From assembly GCF_030409795.1 (NCBI RefSeq), contig NZ_JAUFQN010000019.1, forward strand, positions 992,001 through 1,056,000: DNA of 64,000 nucleotides, in the 5' to 3' direction. Within the stretch, counting starts at the first letter, position 1; each line of letters begins with the position of its first letter. The translations under genes were made by a program, and so were the position numbers. Below, piece after piece: positions 25,748-34,409 of the stretch. The stretch comes from Flavobacterium paronense. Lineage in GTDB: Bacteria > Bacteroidota > Bacteroidia > Flavobacteriales > Flavobacteriaceae. The notes under the pieces were generated by a model. That model saw only the letters and a list, made by a program, of their open reading frames with translations. It was not told where the DNA came from and made no database searches.

Positions 25748-26047
25748 ATGGAACAGTTTAATCAAGAATTTGAAAAATACAAACGCGCACAAAAGCAGGT
25801 TGAAGAAATCAAAGGTTTTTATGGACATTTGCTCTCTTATATAATTGTGATGCTCTTTTTTCTATTCATCAACTTAAAATATTCACCAAACTATTTGTGG
25901 TTCTTTTGGCCAATGCTCGGTTGGGGAATAGGGCTTTTATGTCACGGATTAAGAGTGTTTAACTATACACCATTTTTGGGAAAAGATTGGGAACAAAGGA
26001 AAATGAAAGAATTTATGGATCAAGAAAAACAAAATAAGTATGAATAG
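25748..26047 (+). CDS. 2TM-domain membrane protein
   Basis: A 99-aa protein consisting of one 2TM domain: KYKRAQKQVEEIKGFYGHLL, two membrane helices (about residues 30-47 and 57-73) around WFFWPMLGWGIGLLCHG, and a tail GKDWEQRKMKEFM. It matches the C-terminus of the upstream kinase and the next gene. The ATG at 25748 has GGAG 5 nt before it; the ATG at 25736 would overlap the kinase stop and is the alternative. It could modulate the kinase through like-with-like membrane contacts (inference). Confidence 0.82.
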   Translation: MEQFNQEFEKYKRAQKQVEEIKGFYGHLLSYIIVMLFFLFINLKYSPNYLWFFWPMLGWGIGLLCHGLRVFNYTPFLGKDWEQRKMKEFMDQEKQNKYE

Positions 26048-26360
26048 TACTAATCTAACTCCGGACGAAATAAAATACCAACAGGCATTAAAACGAGTTA
26101 AACGAATCAAAGGATTTTACACGCATTTGATGGTGTATGTTGTAGTCAATCTTGGTATTCTTATTGCAAACTATAAAAATCTAGATGCTAATGAAAACTT
26201 TTGGAGATGGCAAACTTTCAGTACCGTTTTATTTTGGGGAATTGGCTTATTTGGACACGCACTTTCAGTATTTCTACCAACAGTGTTTTTGAACAAAGAT
26301 TGGGAAGAAAGAAAAATAAAGGAATTAATGGAAAAAGAAAAACAAAATAAGTGGGAGTAA
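26040..26360 (+). CDS. 2TM-domain membrane protein
   Basis: A 106-aa protein with the same layout as its neighbour: YQQALKRVKRIKGFYTHLM, two helices (about 35-50 and 66-84), FWGIGLFGHALSV and NKDWEERKIKELMEKEKQNK. The ATG overlaps the end of the upstream gene by 8 nt, indicating translational coupling. Together with the kinase fusion this makes three 2TM copies in tandem, presumably from duplication. Confidence 0.82.
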   Translation: MNSTNLTPDEIKYQQALKRVKRIKGFYTHLMVYVVVNLGILIANYKNLDANENFWRWQTFSTVLFWGIGLFGHALSVFLPTVFLNKDWEERKIKELMEKEKQNKWE

Positions 26361-26425
26361 AATTGTAAATTAGTATTCGATTTTTTGATATTGTTGGTAG
26401 TTTATGAAATTTAATTCGAAATAAT

Positions 26426-27091
26426 ATGGAAATATTTTTTAAAATTTTACTCATCATTCATGTCATTGCAGGAAGTGTTGGTCTTTTCACTGGAACTATA
26501 AATATTGTTCGAAAAAAAGGTGATAATTTGCATCGTTTGGTTGGAAAATATTTCCTTTACGGAATGCTAATTAACTCGGTTGCTGGTTTTTTAATGTCAG
26601 TTATTCATAAAAATGTATTTCTGTTAATCATTGCTGTTTTCTCTTTTTATATGGCAGCAACCGGACAACGAATATTGTCCTTAAAAAGAATAGATAAAGG
26701 TCAACAAGTAAAAGGTATTGATTGGATACTAACTTATACTATGATTTTCTTTGCGTTGTGTTTTATCGTTTTTGGTATTTATTTAAAAGTGAATGATAAT
26801 AATTTGGGTACTGTTTTAATAGTATTTGGAACGATTAGTGCACTTATGGCGAGAAAAGATATTAAAACTTATCAAGGCAATATCACCATTAAAAACTATT
26901 GGCTTTTAATTCATATCCAACGAATGATAGGTGCTTATATTGCAGCACTAACCGCTTTTTTGGTTGTGAATAATACTTATTTACCACCGTTAGTTGCTTG
27001 GCTGTCACCTACTGTAATTTTGACTCCTTTAATTTTTTATTGGTCAAGAAAGAATGCAATAAAATGCACAAACAAAAACCCACAAACCTAA
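26426..27091 (+). CDS. DUF2306-like membrane protein
   Basis: A 221-aa integral membrane protein with six or seven helices. The N-terminal IHVIAGSVGLFTGTINIVRKKGDNLHR (residues about 11-37), the HRLVGKYFLYGM motif and the late IHIQRMIGAYIAALTAFLV are typical of DUF2306-like membrane proteins, with conserved His residues in helices. Biochemical function is not known. It stands between the 2TM genes and the LytTR regulator, 12 nt before the latter, so it is part of the signalling operon. Confidence 0.75.
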   Translation: MEIFFKILLIIHVIAGSVGLFTGTINIVRKKGDNLHRLVGKYFLYGMLINSVAGFLMSVIHKNVFLLIIAVFSFYMAATGQRILSLKRIDKGQQVKGIDWILTYTMIFFALCFIVFGIYLKVNDNNLGTVLIVFGTISALMARKDIKTYQGNITIKNYWLLIHIQRMIGAYIAALTAFLVVNNTYLPPLVAWLSPTVILTPLIFYWSRKNAIKCTNKNPQT

Positions 27092-27103
27092 GAAATTTAA
27101 GGA

Positions 27104-27859
27104 ATGAACATCATCATCATTGAAGACGAAAAACCTGCAGCGCGTTTGCTCCAGCGTAAAGTTGAGAAATTAGGTTTACAGGTAAATCAAATGTTGCACT
27201 CTGTGGAAGAATCCATTCATTGGTTTAATTCCAATACACATCCAGATTTAATTTTTCTCGATATTCAACTCTCAGATGGTTTGTCATTTGAAATTTTTGA
27301 AGCAATTGATATTAAAAGTGCGGTGATTTTCACAACAGCTTATGACGAATATGCTTTGCGTGCTTTTAAACTAAATAGCATCGATTTTCTATTAAAACCA
27401 ATTGATGAAGATGATTTAGAAACTGCAGTCAATAAATTCAAAACTCGAAATAGTACTTTGCCAAATTTGTCCCTCGACTTTGAAATCATAAAAAAAATGT
27501 TAGTCAACTCAGTAGATAGAAACTACAAAAAGCGTTTCACCATCAAAATGGGTCAACAACTCAAAATGATAAATATTGACGAAGTTGAATGTTTTTACAG
27601 CGAAAACAAAGGAACCTATCTCCACACTTTTGACAACCGTGATTATCTTTTAGACAACACTTTAGAACAGCTCGAAACCGAACTTGATCCAAAGGATTTT
27701 TACCGCATTTCACGTAAATTTATTGTGCCAATGAGAGGAATCAAAGAAATTCAGATTTACAGCAATTCAAGATTAAGAATTATTCTTGCAACTTACAGAC
27801 ACGATGAAGTTATTGTAGCGCGCGAACGTGTGAATGATTTTAAGGATTGGTTGGGATAG
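27104..27859 (+). CDS. LytTR-family response regulator
   Basis: A 251-aa regulator. The receiver domain (1-120) has acidic residues IEDEKPAA (5-12), the phosphoacceptor Asp in LIFLDIQLSDG (about 52) and Lys in DFLLKPIDE (about 103). The LytTR DNA-binding domain (about 145-251) has RFTIKMGQQLKMINIDEVECF, RDYLLDNTLEQLE and FYRISRKFIVPM. It is the last gene of the operon containing the LytS-type kinase and is the natural reader of the two 9-12-9 direct-repeat operators at 21129 and 23448. Confidence 0.93.
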   Translation: MNIIIIEDEKPAARLLQRKVEKLGLQVNQMLHSVEESIHWFNSNTHPDLIFLDIQLSDGLSFEIFEAIDIKSAVIFTTAYDEYALRAFKLNSIDFLLKPIDEDDLETAVNKFKTRNSTLPNLSLDFEIIKKMLVNSVDRNYKKRFTIKMGQQLKMINIDEVECFYSENKGTYLHTFDNRDYLLDNTLEQLETELDPKDFYRISRKFIVPMRGIKEIQIYSNSRLRIILATYRHDEVIVARERVNDFKDWLG

Positions 27860-27905
27860 CATTCAGTATAAACCGGCTTTTTGATAATTTCTTTAATGTG
27901 AGTTG

Positions 27906-27951
27906 TTAACATTTTTTGTTGAAAACCATTTTTTTTAGAACAAAATGTTAA
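27906..27951. repeat. Inverted repeat downstream of the LytTR regulator
   Basis: TTAACATTTT (27906-27915) and AAAATGTTAA (27942-27951) are perfect 10-bp inverted arms with a 26-nt AT-rich loop. It could be a weak terminator of the signalling operon or a protein-binding site. The rest of 27860-28077 shows nothing clear. Confidence 0.5.
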
Positions 27952-28077
27952 TAAAAAGTGCATTTCATCGATTATTTAAGTTATATATAGGGAAAGTACT
28001 AAAAAAAAATGCAGTCTGTATAAATTTGTTTATCCCAAAATAAAAAACAGTTACTTGACCGCCTTAATTGCAATTGT

Positions 28078-28749
28078 ATGAAAAATTATACTCATTTTTT
28101 TCTGGCATTAGGAAGTGTTTTTTCTTATAGCTGTTTTGCTCAAAGCAATGTGAAAACGCTGTCGGACCTATCGTCCAAAAATGATCTCGCTGTTGTATCT
28201 TATCATGTCGAAGAAAGAATAAACATGAACTTCGGTGGTAGTGTTAGAACTTATGAAGTTACCAACTTAGACCTCATAACCCCAAAAGATATTGGAAAGA
28301 ACAATGTTAGGATTATAACGCCTAAATACGCTAAAGTAAAAGAAAAAGTTGTTGCAGTTGAGACAATAAGTAATAAAAAAACAACGGTAACTAACAACTT
28401 AACAATTACATCTAAACCAATTAATACAGATTTAATTAATAAAGTAGAACAAAAAAATACTACTACCTCAGAAAAAAAGAAAGACTATGTTAATATTGAT
28501 GTTGTTGGAACTTATGAAAGAATTATGGATAAAGGATTCAAATCGGTTAGTATGATAACAAAAGTAGCTGATAGAAACTTTTTTGAAGGAAATATGGATA
28601 AAGCTGCGAAGTTGTATGCTGAATTGTTTGAAATCACTTCTGATTTAGAAGCAGTTTATTATTATAGATACGGTCAATCACTTGTATCCATCGGTGAAAC
28701 CGAAAAAGGGAATGAGTTGATAAAGATATTTAAAGCAAAAAGTTTATAA
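28078..28749 (+). CDS. Secreted protein with C-terminal TPR-like unit resembling the PorE/OmpA N-terminal region
   Basis: A 223-aa protein with signal peptide (about 1-22, SCFAQ). Residues 30-130 are Lys/Thr/Asn-rich and unrecognised. Residues about 140-223 form helical repeats (GTYERIMDKGFKSVSM, FEGNMDKAAKLYAELFEI, EAVYYYRYGQSLVSIGETEK) that resemble the TPR part at the N-terminus of flavobacterial OmpA-like proteins of the PorE type. The peptidoglycan-binding OmpA domain and the beta-propeller of such proteins are missing, so it is a stand-alone fragment or a distinct family. It has its own terminator. Confidence 0.6.
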   Translation: MKNYTHFFLALGSVFSYSCFAQSNVKTLSDLSSKNDLAVVSYHVEERINMNFGGSVRTYEVTNLDLITPKDIGKNNVRIITPKYAKVKEKVVAVETISNKKTTVTNNLTITSKPINTDLINKVEQKNTTTSEKKKDYVNIDVVGTYERIMDKGFKSVSMITKVADRNFFEGNMDKAAKLYAELFEITSDLEAVYYYRYGQSLVSIGETEKGNELIKIFKAKSL

Positions 28750-28761
28750 TTTATAGAACAT

Positions 28762-28797
28762 AAAAAATCCCATTTCTACAGAAATGGGATTTTTTTA
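28762..28797. terminator. Bidirectional terminator between the TPR-like gene and ndk
   Basis: AAAAAATCCCATTTC, loop TACA, GAAATGGGATTTTTT: a perfect stem with A/T tracts on both sides, between convergent genes. Confidence 0.9.
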
Positions 28798-28813
28798 TCT
28801 CAAATGTATTTGA

Positions 28814-29233
28814 TTAAAACTGCTCTCTTCCAGCAAAGTGAAACGCTCCTTCGATAGCTGCATTTTCATCGCTATCTGAACCGTGAACTGCATTTTCTCC
28901 TACAGAGTTTGCATATTTTTTACGGATAGTTCCTTCCGCGGCTTGTGCTGGGTTTGTAGCTCCAATTAACGTTCTAAAATCTTCAACAGCATTGTCTTTT
29001 TCTAAGATAGCTGCAACAATTGGTCCGCGAGTCATGAATTCTACTAATTCTCCATAAAAAGGTCTTTCTGCGTGTACTGCGTAAAATGCTTTGGCATCAG
29101 CGACTGTCAATTGCGTTAATTTCATTGCCACAATTCTGAAACCACCTTCAGTAATCATATTTAAAATTCCACCGATGTGTCCGTTTTCAACACCATCAGG
29201 TTTAATCATTGTAAATGTTCTATTCGTTGCCAT
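28814..29233 (-). CDS. ndk: Nucleoside diphosphate kinase
   Basis: A 139-aa enzyme that transfers the gamma-phosphate from ATP to NDPs through a phospho-His. The catalytic His is in [12 protein letters not shown] (about residue 115). The N-terminal [19 protein letters not shown] and the [15 protein letters not shown] segment are family hallmarks and length is typical. A TACTTTTG -7 box at 29260-29267 (minus strand) lies about 26 nt before the ATG. Confidence 0.97.
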   Translation of the reverse strand: MATNRTFTMIKPDGVENGHIGGILNMITEGGFRIVAMKLTQLTVADAKAFYAVHAERPFYGELVEFMTRGPIVAAILEKDNAVEDFRTLIGATNPAQAAEGTIRKKYANSVGENAVHGSDSDENAAIEGAFHFAGREQF

Positions 29234-29302
29234 TTTTTGTTTTTATTTTTAATTTCGTGCAAAAGTAAACCTTTTATACCATTATTAAAAATAGAACGAC
29301 TA

Positions 29303-30475
29303 TCAATTCTTGATAATTTTTTGGACTACAAAATCTGTCCCTGATTTAATATTCACAAAATAAACTCCTTGACTCAATGCACTTCCATCCAACTCAAATT
29401 GAGAAGCATTTGGCGAAAAACTTTGAATGGCTTTACCCATAACATCAAAAACTTGGACACTATCAATAGTGGTAGTATGTGTTATGTTCCAAATGCTGTC
29501 TGTTGGATTTGGATAGATTTTTAATTTTGAAATAGAATTTTCGTTATTTGATAACGTATTAGTAAACTCATAATTACCTGTACTTTTATCAAAAGTAATA
29601 TCATAAATTCCCGCAGTTACAGGAATGTTTTGACCACTTTGAATCCCAGTGCCTGTGGGAAAACCTAGTGATCCCCAATTGGTTGTCCAATCGTTATCTT
29701 TTCTAAATTTAACTTCACCATCTGTCAGACTCAAATTGGAAATGCTGTATCCAAAACCATCAGTTGTAGTTAAATCAATATCATCAGCTAAGAATCCATT
29801 TAAAGCGGTTCCTAATATTCCAATACTAGGATAAGTAAAGCTATATTCTCCGGTGTTTCTGTTAAAAGTAACAAACCATTCGCCTCCAGGAACAAATAAA
29901 GAAGGACCATTTAGCATACCGGTTCCAGTTGGAAATGTGGTGCTTCCCCATACATTCACTGTATCATTGTTTTGACGAAAATAACAATTCCCACTACTAA
30001 AATAGAAGCCTGATAGTGTATAAATTATTCCATCAGTCGTAACCATATCAACATCGGGAGCACCATAACCTAATTGAGAATTTACTGCTGGTCCCCAAAT
30101 TCCAATGCTAGGGAAACCAGATGGGATAAAAGTATACGTGCCATTTATTCTATTAAAAGTAACATCATAAGTTCCGGCAACGGTCATTATATTTGCTCCA
30201 CCCTGAGTTGCTGTTCCTGAAGGAAAATTAGCTGAACCCCAGTTGATTAACCAATCGTTTCCTTGTCTGAATTTTAATCCGGTTGTTGCTGGATCGGTTG
30301 CCGTAGTAATAGTTGCATTGTTTAATGTATAAGTAATATTGTCTGTAGTGGTCATATTTGTATCCACTCCCCAACTTCCAGAGGGACTAGTGCTTCCAAT
30401 CATGGATATCACTTGACTATAATTTGTTTCAGAAATAAACAGTAAGGCAATAAGTAATAGTAATTCTTTTTTCAT
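29303..30475 (-). CDS. T9SS type A protein with three SusE/SusF-like repeats
   Basis: A 390-aa secreted protein. The signal peptide is MKKELLLLIALLFISETNYSQ; this ATG (30473-30475) is preferred over a start at 30544 that would precede the signal peptide by 23 residues. Three repeats of about 95 residues follow, each with a VDM/IDLTTTDG..Y segment, a RQ/RKxNDW..NWGS..FPTGT core and a final TFxxxTGxYxF strand. They resemble SusE/SusF-type starch-binding modules. The last about 70 residues are a type A T9SS sorting domain (LKIYPNPTDSIWNI to VVQKIIKN). Glycan binding at the cell surface is plausible but not shown. Confidence 0.82.
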   Translation of the reverse strand: MKKELLLLIALLFISETNYSQVISMIGSTSPSGSWGVDTNMTTTDNITYTLNNATITTATDPATTGLKFRQGNDWLINWGSANFPSGTATQGGANIMTVAGTYDVTFNRINGTYTFIPSGFPSIGIWGPAVNSQLGYGAPDVDMVTTDGIIYTLSGFYFSSGNCYFRQNNDTVNVWGSTTFPTGTGMLNGPSLFVPGGEWFVTFNRNTGEYSFTYPSIGILGTALNGFLADDIDLTTTDGFGYSISNLSLTDGEVKFRKDNDWTTNWGSLGFPTGTGIQSGQNIPVTAGIYDITFDKSTGNYEFTNTLSNNENSISKLKIYPNPTDSIWNITHTTTIDSVQVFDVMGKAIQSFSPNASQFELDGSALSQGVYFVNIKSGTDFVVQKIIKN

Positions 30476-30572
30476 AACGTATTGATTTTTATTTAGTAAA
30501 CTTATATCAAAAGATACTACAATGAAAATCAGGGTATCACTCAAACGTTTTCGTGTTGAAAACTTACTGAAA

Positions 30573-32165
30573 TTACATGGAGATTATCGTAAAATTAGGC
30601 TCTAATGGTTTTAGCTCCTGAAACAACTTCTCGATAAGTCTACCGTTTACATCTATATAAAATTCAGAAAAATTAGCTTTTCGTTCCTGTAAACCTTGAT
30701 TGGGGAGCAATTCATTTTGTAACAAAATAATTTGTTCCAGTTTTTCAACATGTACTCTTTTTTCGGCTTTGAGTAAGCGTTTTTCTAAATTTTCTAATCC
30801 TTTAATTTGTTTGGTTTGTTGTGCTTTAACTGCACCTATAAAAGATTTGTCAGTTTGGTTGGCAATGAGCAGTAACTTTTCAAACTGTTGTTTTAAGTGC
30901 TCTTTTTGTTCTGAGAAATCTATGTTGAATTTAGAGAATTCTTTTGTTTTGTAGTTGAATAATTCTTGTTGATTCGAGAACAAATCTTTCCATGATAGGT
31001 TTAACTTATCTGCTTTTTTTATTTGTTTTTCAGTTGCTAATACTACAGAGTTGCGTACCAATAGTATAGGAAAAGTTATTTTGTATATTTCAAAAGTTGA
31101 TTTCAATTGAAGCCAATAAGCAATTTCTCCACCACCACCAATGTAGCATAAATTGGGCAGCAAAACTTCTTCATATAGGGGACGAAGAATAACATTTGGA
31201 CTAAACTTTTCCGGATTCTTTTCCAGTAATTCTAAAATTTCTTTTTCAGAGAACTCAAGCTTGGTATTGTTAATTTTAAACATATTATTTTCAAATATAA
31301 TACGCTCTCTAACTGTATCTTCTATATAAAACAGGTTTATTTCTCTGGGATTTACCTGAATTTCGTAATCGTTTTTTAATTGATTATTTGTTTCAGAAAC
31401 GATTTTGAAAGTAGTCTTATTAATTAATTCTTCTTTCACAAAAGGAATGAATAATTGCTTCAAAGTTTTGTCATCACCATCAAGAATAACTAAGCCTTTA
31501 TCACCAAATAATTCGCTAGCTAAAAATCGAGTTGCATCGGCAAGATTACTATGTTTTAGATAACTGTTTTCAAAAAGTTCTTTTAAATATTTCGCGTTTT
31601 CACCAATGCCTAATTTTGAAGCAAAAACTTCTAAAACATCCTTTAATCCTTCTGTAGAAAGTCTACCAACTGGCCCATGACTTTCTTTATCCCAGTTGAT
31701 TTTTACATTTTTAAAATGAAAATGATTGACTTCCTCAAAATCATGGTCCTCGGTTGCCATCCAGTAAATAGGGACAAAATCATAAGCAGGATATTCCTTT
31801 TTTAATGTAGAACAAAGATTAATTGTGGAAACTATTTTGTACAAAAAATACAATGGACCAGTAAATAAGTTCAGTTGATGACCTGTGGTTACTGTGAAAG
31901 TTTTTTTATTGTTTAAAAGTTTGATATTGTTTAAAGTAGTTTCAGAAACTTTAATACCATTGTATTGATTTTCAAGAGCAGTAACTAGAATTTTTCTATT
32001 ATTTTCTTGATAGTTTTGTGCTTTTTCTTCAACCTGATCATTGAAGTTCTTCATGGTTGGAAACCTATTGTACAGCGATTTTAATTCGGGTTTTTCGTTT
32101 AAATAATCTACAGTTAATTTAGTAAAATATCCCGATTTTTGGTAGCTTACGCAGTCAGTTGGCAT
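30573..32165 (-). CDS. bshC: Bacillithiol biosynthesis cysteine-adding enzyme BshC
   Basis: A 530-aa enzyme that adds cysteine to glucosaminyl-malate in the last step of bacillithiol synthesis. Conserved segments: VTTGHQLNLFTGPLYFLYKI (about residues 97-116), VPIYWMATEDHDFEEVNHF (about 132-150), ESHGPVG, and NVILRPLYEEVLLPNLCYIGGGGE (about 327-350), followed by the long C-terminal coiled coil (about 385-500). Length fits the family. It starts 16 nt after the stop of the lipoprotein gene on the same strand, so they probably share a transcript. Its presence says the organism uses bacillithiol. Confidence 0.93.
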   Translation of the reverse strand: MPTDCVSYQKSGYFTKLTVDYLNEKPELKSLYNRFPTMKNFNDQVEEKAQNYQENNRKILVTALENQYNGIKVSETTLNNIKLLNNKKTFTVTTGHQLNLFTGPLYFLYKIVSTINLCSTLKKEYPAYDFVPIYWMATEDHDFEEVNHFHFKNVKINWDKESHGPVGRLSTEGLKDVLEVFASKLGIGENAKYLKELFENSYLKHSNLADATRFLASELFGDKGLVILDGDDKTLKQLFIPFVKEELINKTTFKIVSETNNQLKNDYEIQVNPREINLFYIEDTVRERIIFENNMFKINNTKLEFSEKEILELLEKNPEKFSPNVILRPLYEEVLLPNLCYIGGGGEIAYWLQLKSTFEIYKITFPILLVRNSVVLATEKQIKKADKLNLSWKDLFSNQQELFNYKTKEFSKFNIDFSEQKEHLKQQFEKLLLIANQTDKSFIGAVKAQQTKQIKGLENLEKRLLKAEKRVHVEKLEQIILLQNELLPNQGLQERKANFSEFYIDVNGRLIEKLFQELKPLEPNFTIISM

Positions 32166-32181
32166 GATTGTTTTGGTAAAA

Positions 32182-33132
32182 TTAATTGGTTATCAAAGTT
32201 CCAAAAAGATAGTCATCGCCTAAAGAAAAATCACTATTTCCTTTTTTTAATGTGACTTTTTTCAAACGAATAGTGTGCAGATGCTGACTACCTAGAGTGG
32301 TTGTGGTGACTTCAATTATACCGCTTGTCGCTTCAATCCCATCTATGGCATTCCACTGCTGTGTTAGTGTTGGTGAAGACGGAATGGTTGTAGCACAAAA
32401 ATATGCATCGGTAATTGTACCTGAATATAATCGATAAGATAATTTATTAGTAGTACTAATCAATGCAGTCCTTGGAGTAGTTGTTACTTCACTGGCAAAT
32501 AATGTAGTATAATCTTCAACATCTAAAGTAAAAACCTCTCCACCGCTAAAATCATAAATTTTGTTGTTACAGGCACTTTTATCCACTTCATGATTAAATC
32601 CAAAGGCTAATTGACTTACTGTAGTGGCATAATTTCCAAAGGGGAAAGTTGTATATGTTTGCAGAGCAGTTGGTTTTTGAAACGATATGTTTTTAAAAAC
32701 AATATTATAAGTGTATCCAGTAATTCTGGTGGAATTGTCAGTTGTATTTGTTGATTTTACTGCGGTAGAAGTAATTTGAATTGTTCCTGAAGTGGCATTC
32801 CATTGTTCTACTAAATTAGGCGTTACATCTGGGGCAGATCCACAAATATTATTTGCGGTAACGGTACTAGCATACTTTCTGTAAGTCACTTTATTGGTTG
32901 AATTTATGGGAACTTCTATCGGTGTTCCAGCAAGAGTAACATCACTAGTAAAAGTAGTGGACGGAATTTCAATAAAAAGCATTTCTGCATCTTTTATTTT
33001 ATAAATCACATCTTTATCACTGCATTTTTGAGCAGCTACGTCAGTAAAATCAATAACATCAACGGTTAAATTGCCATCGTCACATGCAGTAATAATTAGT
33101 AACAATGTAAGTATACATAAAATTCTTTTCAT
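32182..33132 (-). CDS. Lipoprotein with an internally duplicated domain
   Basis: A 316-aa predicted lipoprotein with lipobox LIITAC (Cys near residue 17). The ATG at 33130-33132 is chosen. The longer frame starts with a TTG inside a minus-strand TATTTTTG promoter box (33154-33161). Two halves repeat the same order: K.Cx(D/N)K.IY.. start, EVFTLDVEDYTT/MLFIEIPSTT strand, TNK(V/L)(T/S)YR.Y..T(V/I)T...(I/F)C, QWNA..GI.EATSG.I(Q/E)(I/V)T and a closing I.(F/L)K.(I/V)(S/T)..K. I do not recognise the family. Probably anchored in the outer membrane and extracytoplasmic. Confidence 0.75.
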   Translation of the reverse strand: MKRILCILTLLLIITACDDGNLTVDVIDFTDVAAQKCSDKDVIYKIKDAEMLFIEIPSTTFTSDVTLAGTPIEVPINSTNKVTYRKYASTVTANNICGSAPDVTPNLVEQWNATSGTIQITSTAVKSTNTTDNSTRITGYTYNIVFKNISFQKPTALQTYTTFPFGNYATTVSQLAFGFNHEVDKSACNNKIYDFSGGEVFTLDVEDYTTLFASEVTTTPRTALISTTNKLSYRLYSGTITDAYFCATTIPSSPTLTQQWNAIDGIEATSGIIEVTTTTLGSQHLHTIRLKKVTLKKGNSDFSLGDDYLFGTLITN

Positions 33133-33216
33133 CGGAATGGTATAATTTTTAAGCAAAAATAAGTTTTTTATAGTATTAAATTTTGCCTTTTATCATTTAA
33201 TTAAGAACAGTACTTT

Positions 33217-33224
33217 TATATTTG
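33217..33224 (+). promoter_or_regulatory. -7 box 4 nt before the cysteine desulfurase ATG
   Basis: TATATTTG fits TAnnTTTG. Four nucleotides separate it from the ATG at 33229, so the transcript would start at or next to the start codon. No TTG lies at the ideal -33 distance, so strength is uncertain. Confidence 0.45.
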
Positions 33225-33228
33225 CAAT

Positions 33229-34350
33229 ATGAAAAAAATTTACTTAGATAACGCAGCAACAACACCAATTCGTCAAGAAGTAATTGATGAAATGATTAAA
33301 GTTATGCAGTCTGAGTATGGTAATCCTTCATCGACACATAGTATTGGTAGAAGTGCCAAAGCTATTATTGAAACGTCAAGAAAAACAATTGCTAAATATT
33401 TGCATTGCAATGCACAGGAAATAGTTTTTACTTCAACTGCTACCGAAGCTACTAATTGGATTTTAAGAAGTGCTGTAAAAGATTTTGGCGTTAAACGAAT
33501 AATTACTTCTAAAGTAGAACATCATGCTACATTATATACGGTAAAGGCTTTACAGGAAGAGTTTGGAGTTGCCGTTGAATTTGTAAATGTTTCTCATGAC
33601 GGAACTTTAGATTATGCCCAACTTTCGGTATTACTTTCCAATGATGTTAAAACGATAGTTTCGTTAATGCATGTCAATAATGAAACCGGAGTTGTAAATG
33701 ATATTCAAAGAATTGGTATGATGTGTCACGAAAACAAAGCTTTGTTTCATTGTGATACGGTTCAGTCTATAGGGAAAACAGACTTGAATTTACAGGATTT
33801 AGCTGTCGATTTTTTAGTTGCCAGTGCACATAAATTTCATGGACCAAAAGGTATTGGATTTGCGTTTGTCCGTAAAAATTTGGTGTTGCAACCCATGTTG
33901 TTTGGTGGCGAGCAGGAAAAAGGTTGGCGCGCCGGAACCGAATCAGTACACCAAATAGCGGGAATTGCAAAAGCTATAGAATTCTCTTTAGAAAATTTAG
34001 AAGAAGAGAGAAAAGTCATCACAGCATTAAAGGATTATTGTTTCCAACAACTAAAAGCATCTTTTTCGGATGCAACGGTAAATGGGAGCAATACGTTTTA
34101 TAATATTCTGAATGTTTTGTTACCTTTTTCTCCTGAAAAAACGGCCATGATTTTGTTCAACTTAGATATGAAAGGTATTGCAGTTTCTCGTGGTAGTGCC
34201 TGTCAAAGCGGAAGTGTTAAACCTTCACATGTATTGGCGGAAATGCTTGACGATGCCGAATTAAAAAAACCTAGTTTGCGTATTTCGTTCAGCCATTACA
34301 ACACCAAAGAAGAAATAGACTGTATGATTTCAGCGTTAAAAGAAATTTAA
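33229..34350 (+). CDS. Cysteine desulfurase family protein (NifS/IscS-like)
   Basis: A 373-aa PLP enzyme of aminotransferase class V that removes sulfur from cysteine for Fe-S cluster or thiol use. Visible: YLDNAATTPIRQEV (4-17), YGNPSSTHSIGR (about 32-43), TEATNW, HH near residue 104 (VEHHATL), PLP-Lys in ASAHKFHGPKG (about 204) and catalytic Cys in RGSACQSGS (about 324). The short Cys loop is nearer to the NifS/IscS group than to SufS. No iscU/sufE neighbour. Single gene with a -7 box abutting the ATG. Confidence 0.92.
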   Translation: MKKIYLDNAATTPIRQEVIDEMIKVMQSEYGNPSSTHSIGRSAKAIIETSRKTIAKYLHCNAQEIVFTSTATEATNWILRSAVKDFGVKRIITSKVEHHATLYTVKALQEEFGVAVEFVNVSHDGTLDYAQLSVLLSNDVKTIVSLMHVNNETGVVNDIQRIGMMCHENKALFHCDTVQSIGKTDLNLQDLAVDFLVASAHKFHGPKGIGFAFVRKNLVLQPMLFGGEQEKGWRAGTESVHQIAGIAKAIEFSLENLEEERKVITALKDYCFQQLKASFSDATVNGSNTFYNILNVLLPFSPEKTAMILFNLDMKGIAVSRGSACQSGSVKPSHVLAEMLDDAELKKPSLRISFSHYNTKEEIDCMISALKEI

Positions 34351-34409
34351 ATAGGAAGCGGGTTCGTTAAAAAATGGCTTAATTTTGAATAATCAAAAAA
34401 ATCTTTGTT

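Noticed and set aside
28025..28055. A possible third LytTR operator (TTTGTTTAT-N13-ACAGTTACT) upstream of the gene at 28078
   Set aside because: Half-sites and spacer fit poorly, and there is no room for a -7 box 33 nt downstream before the ATG as in the two good sites.
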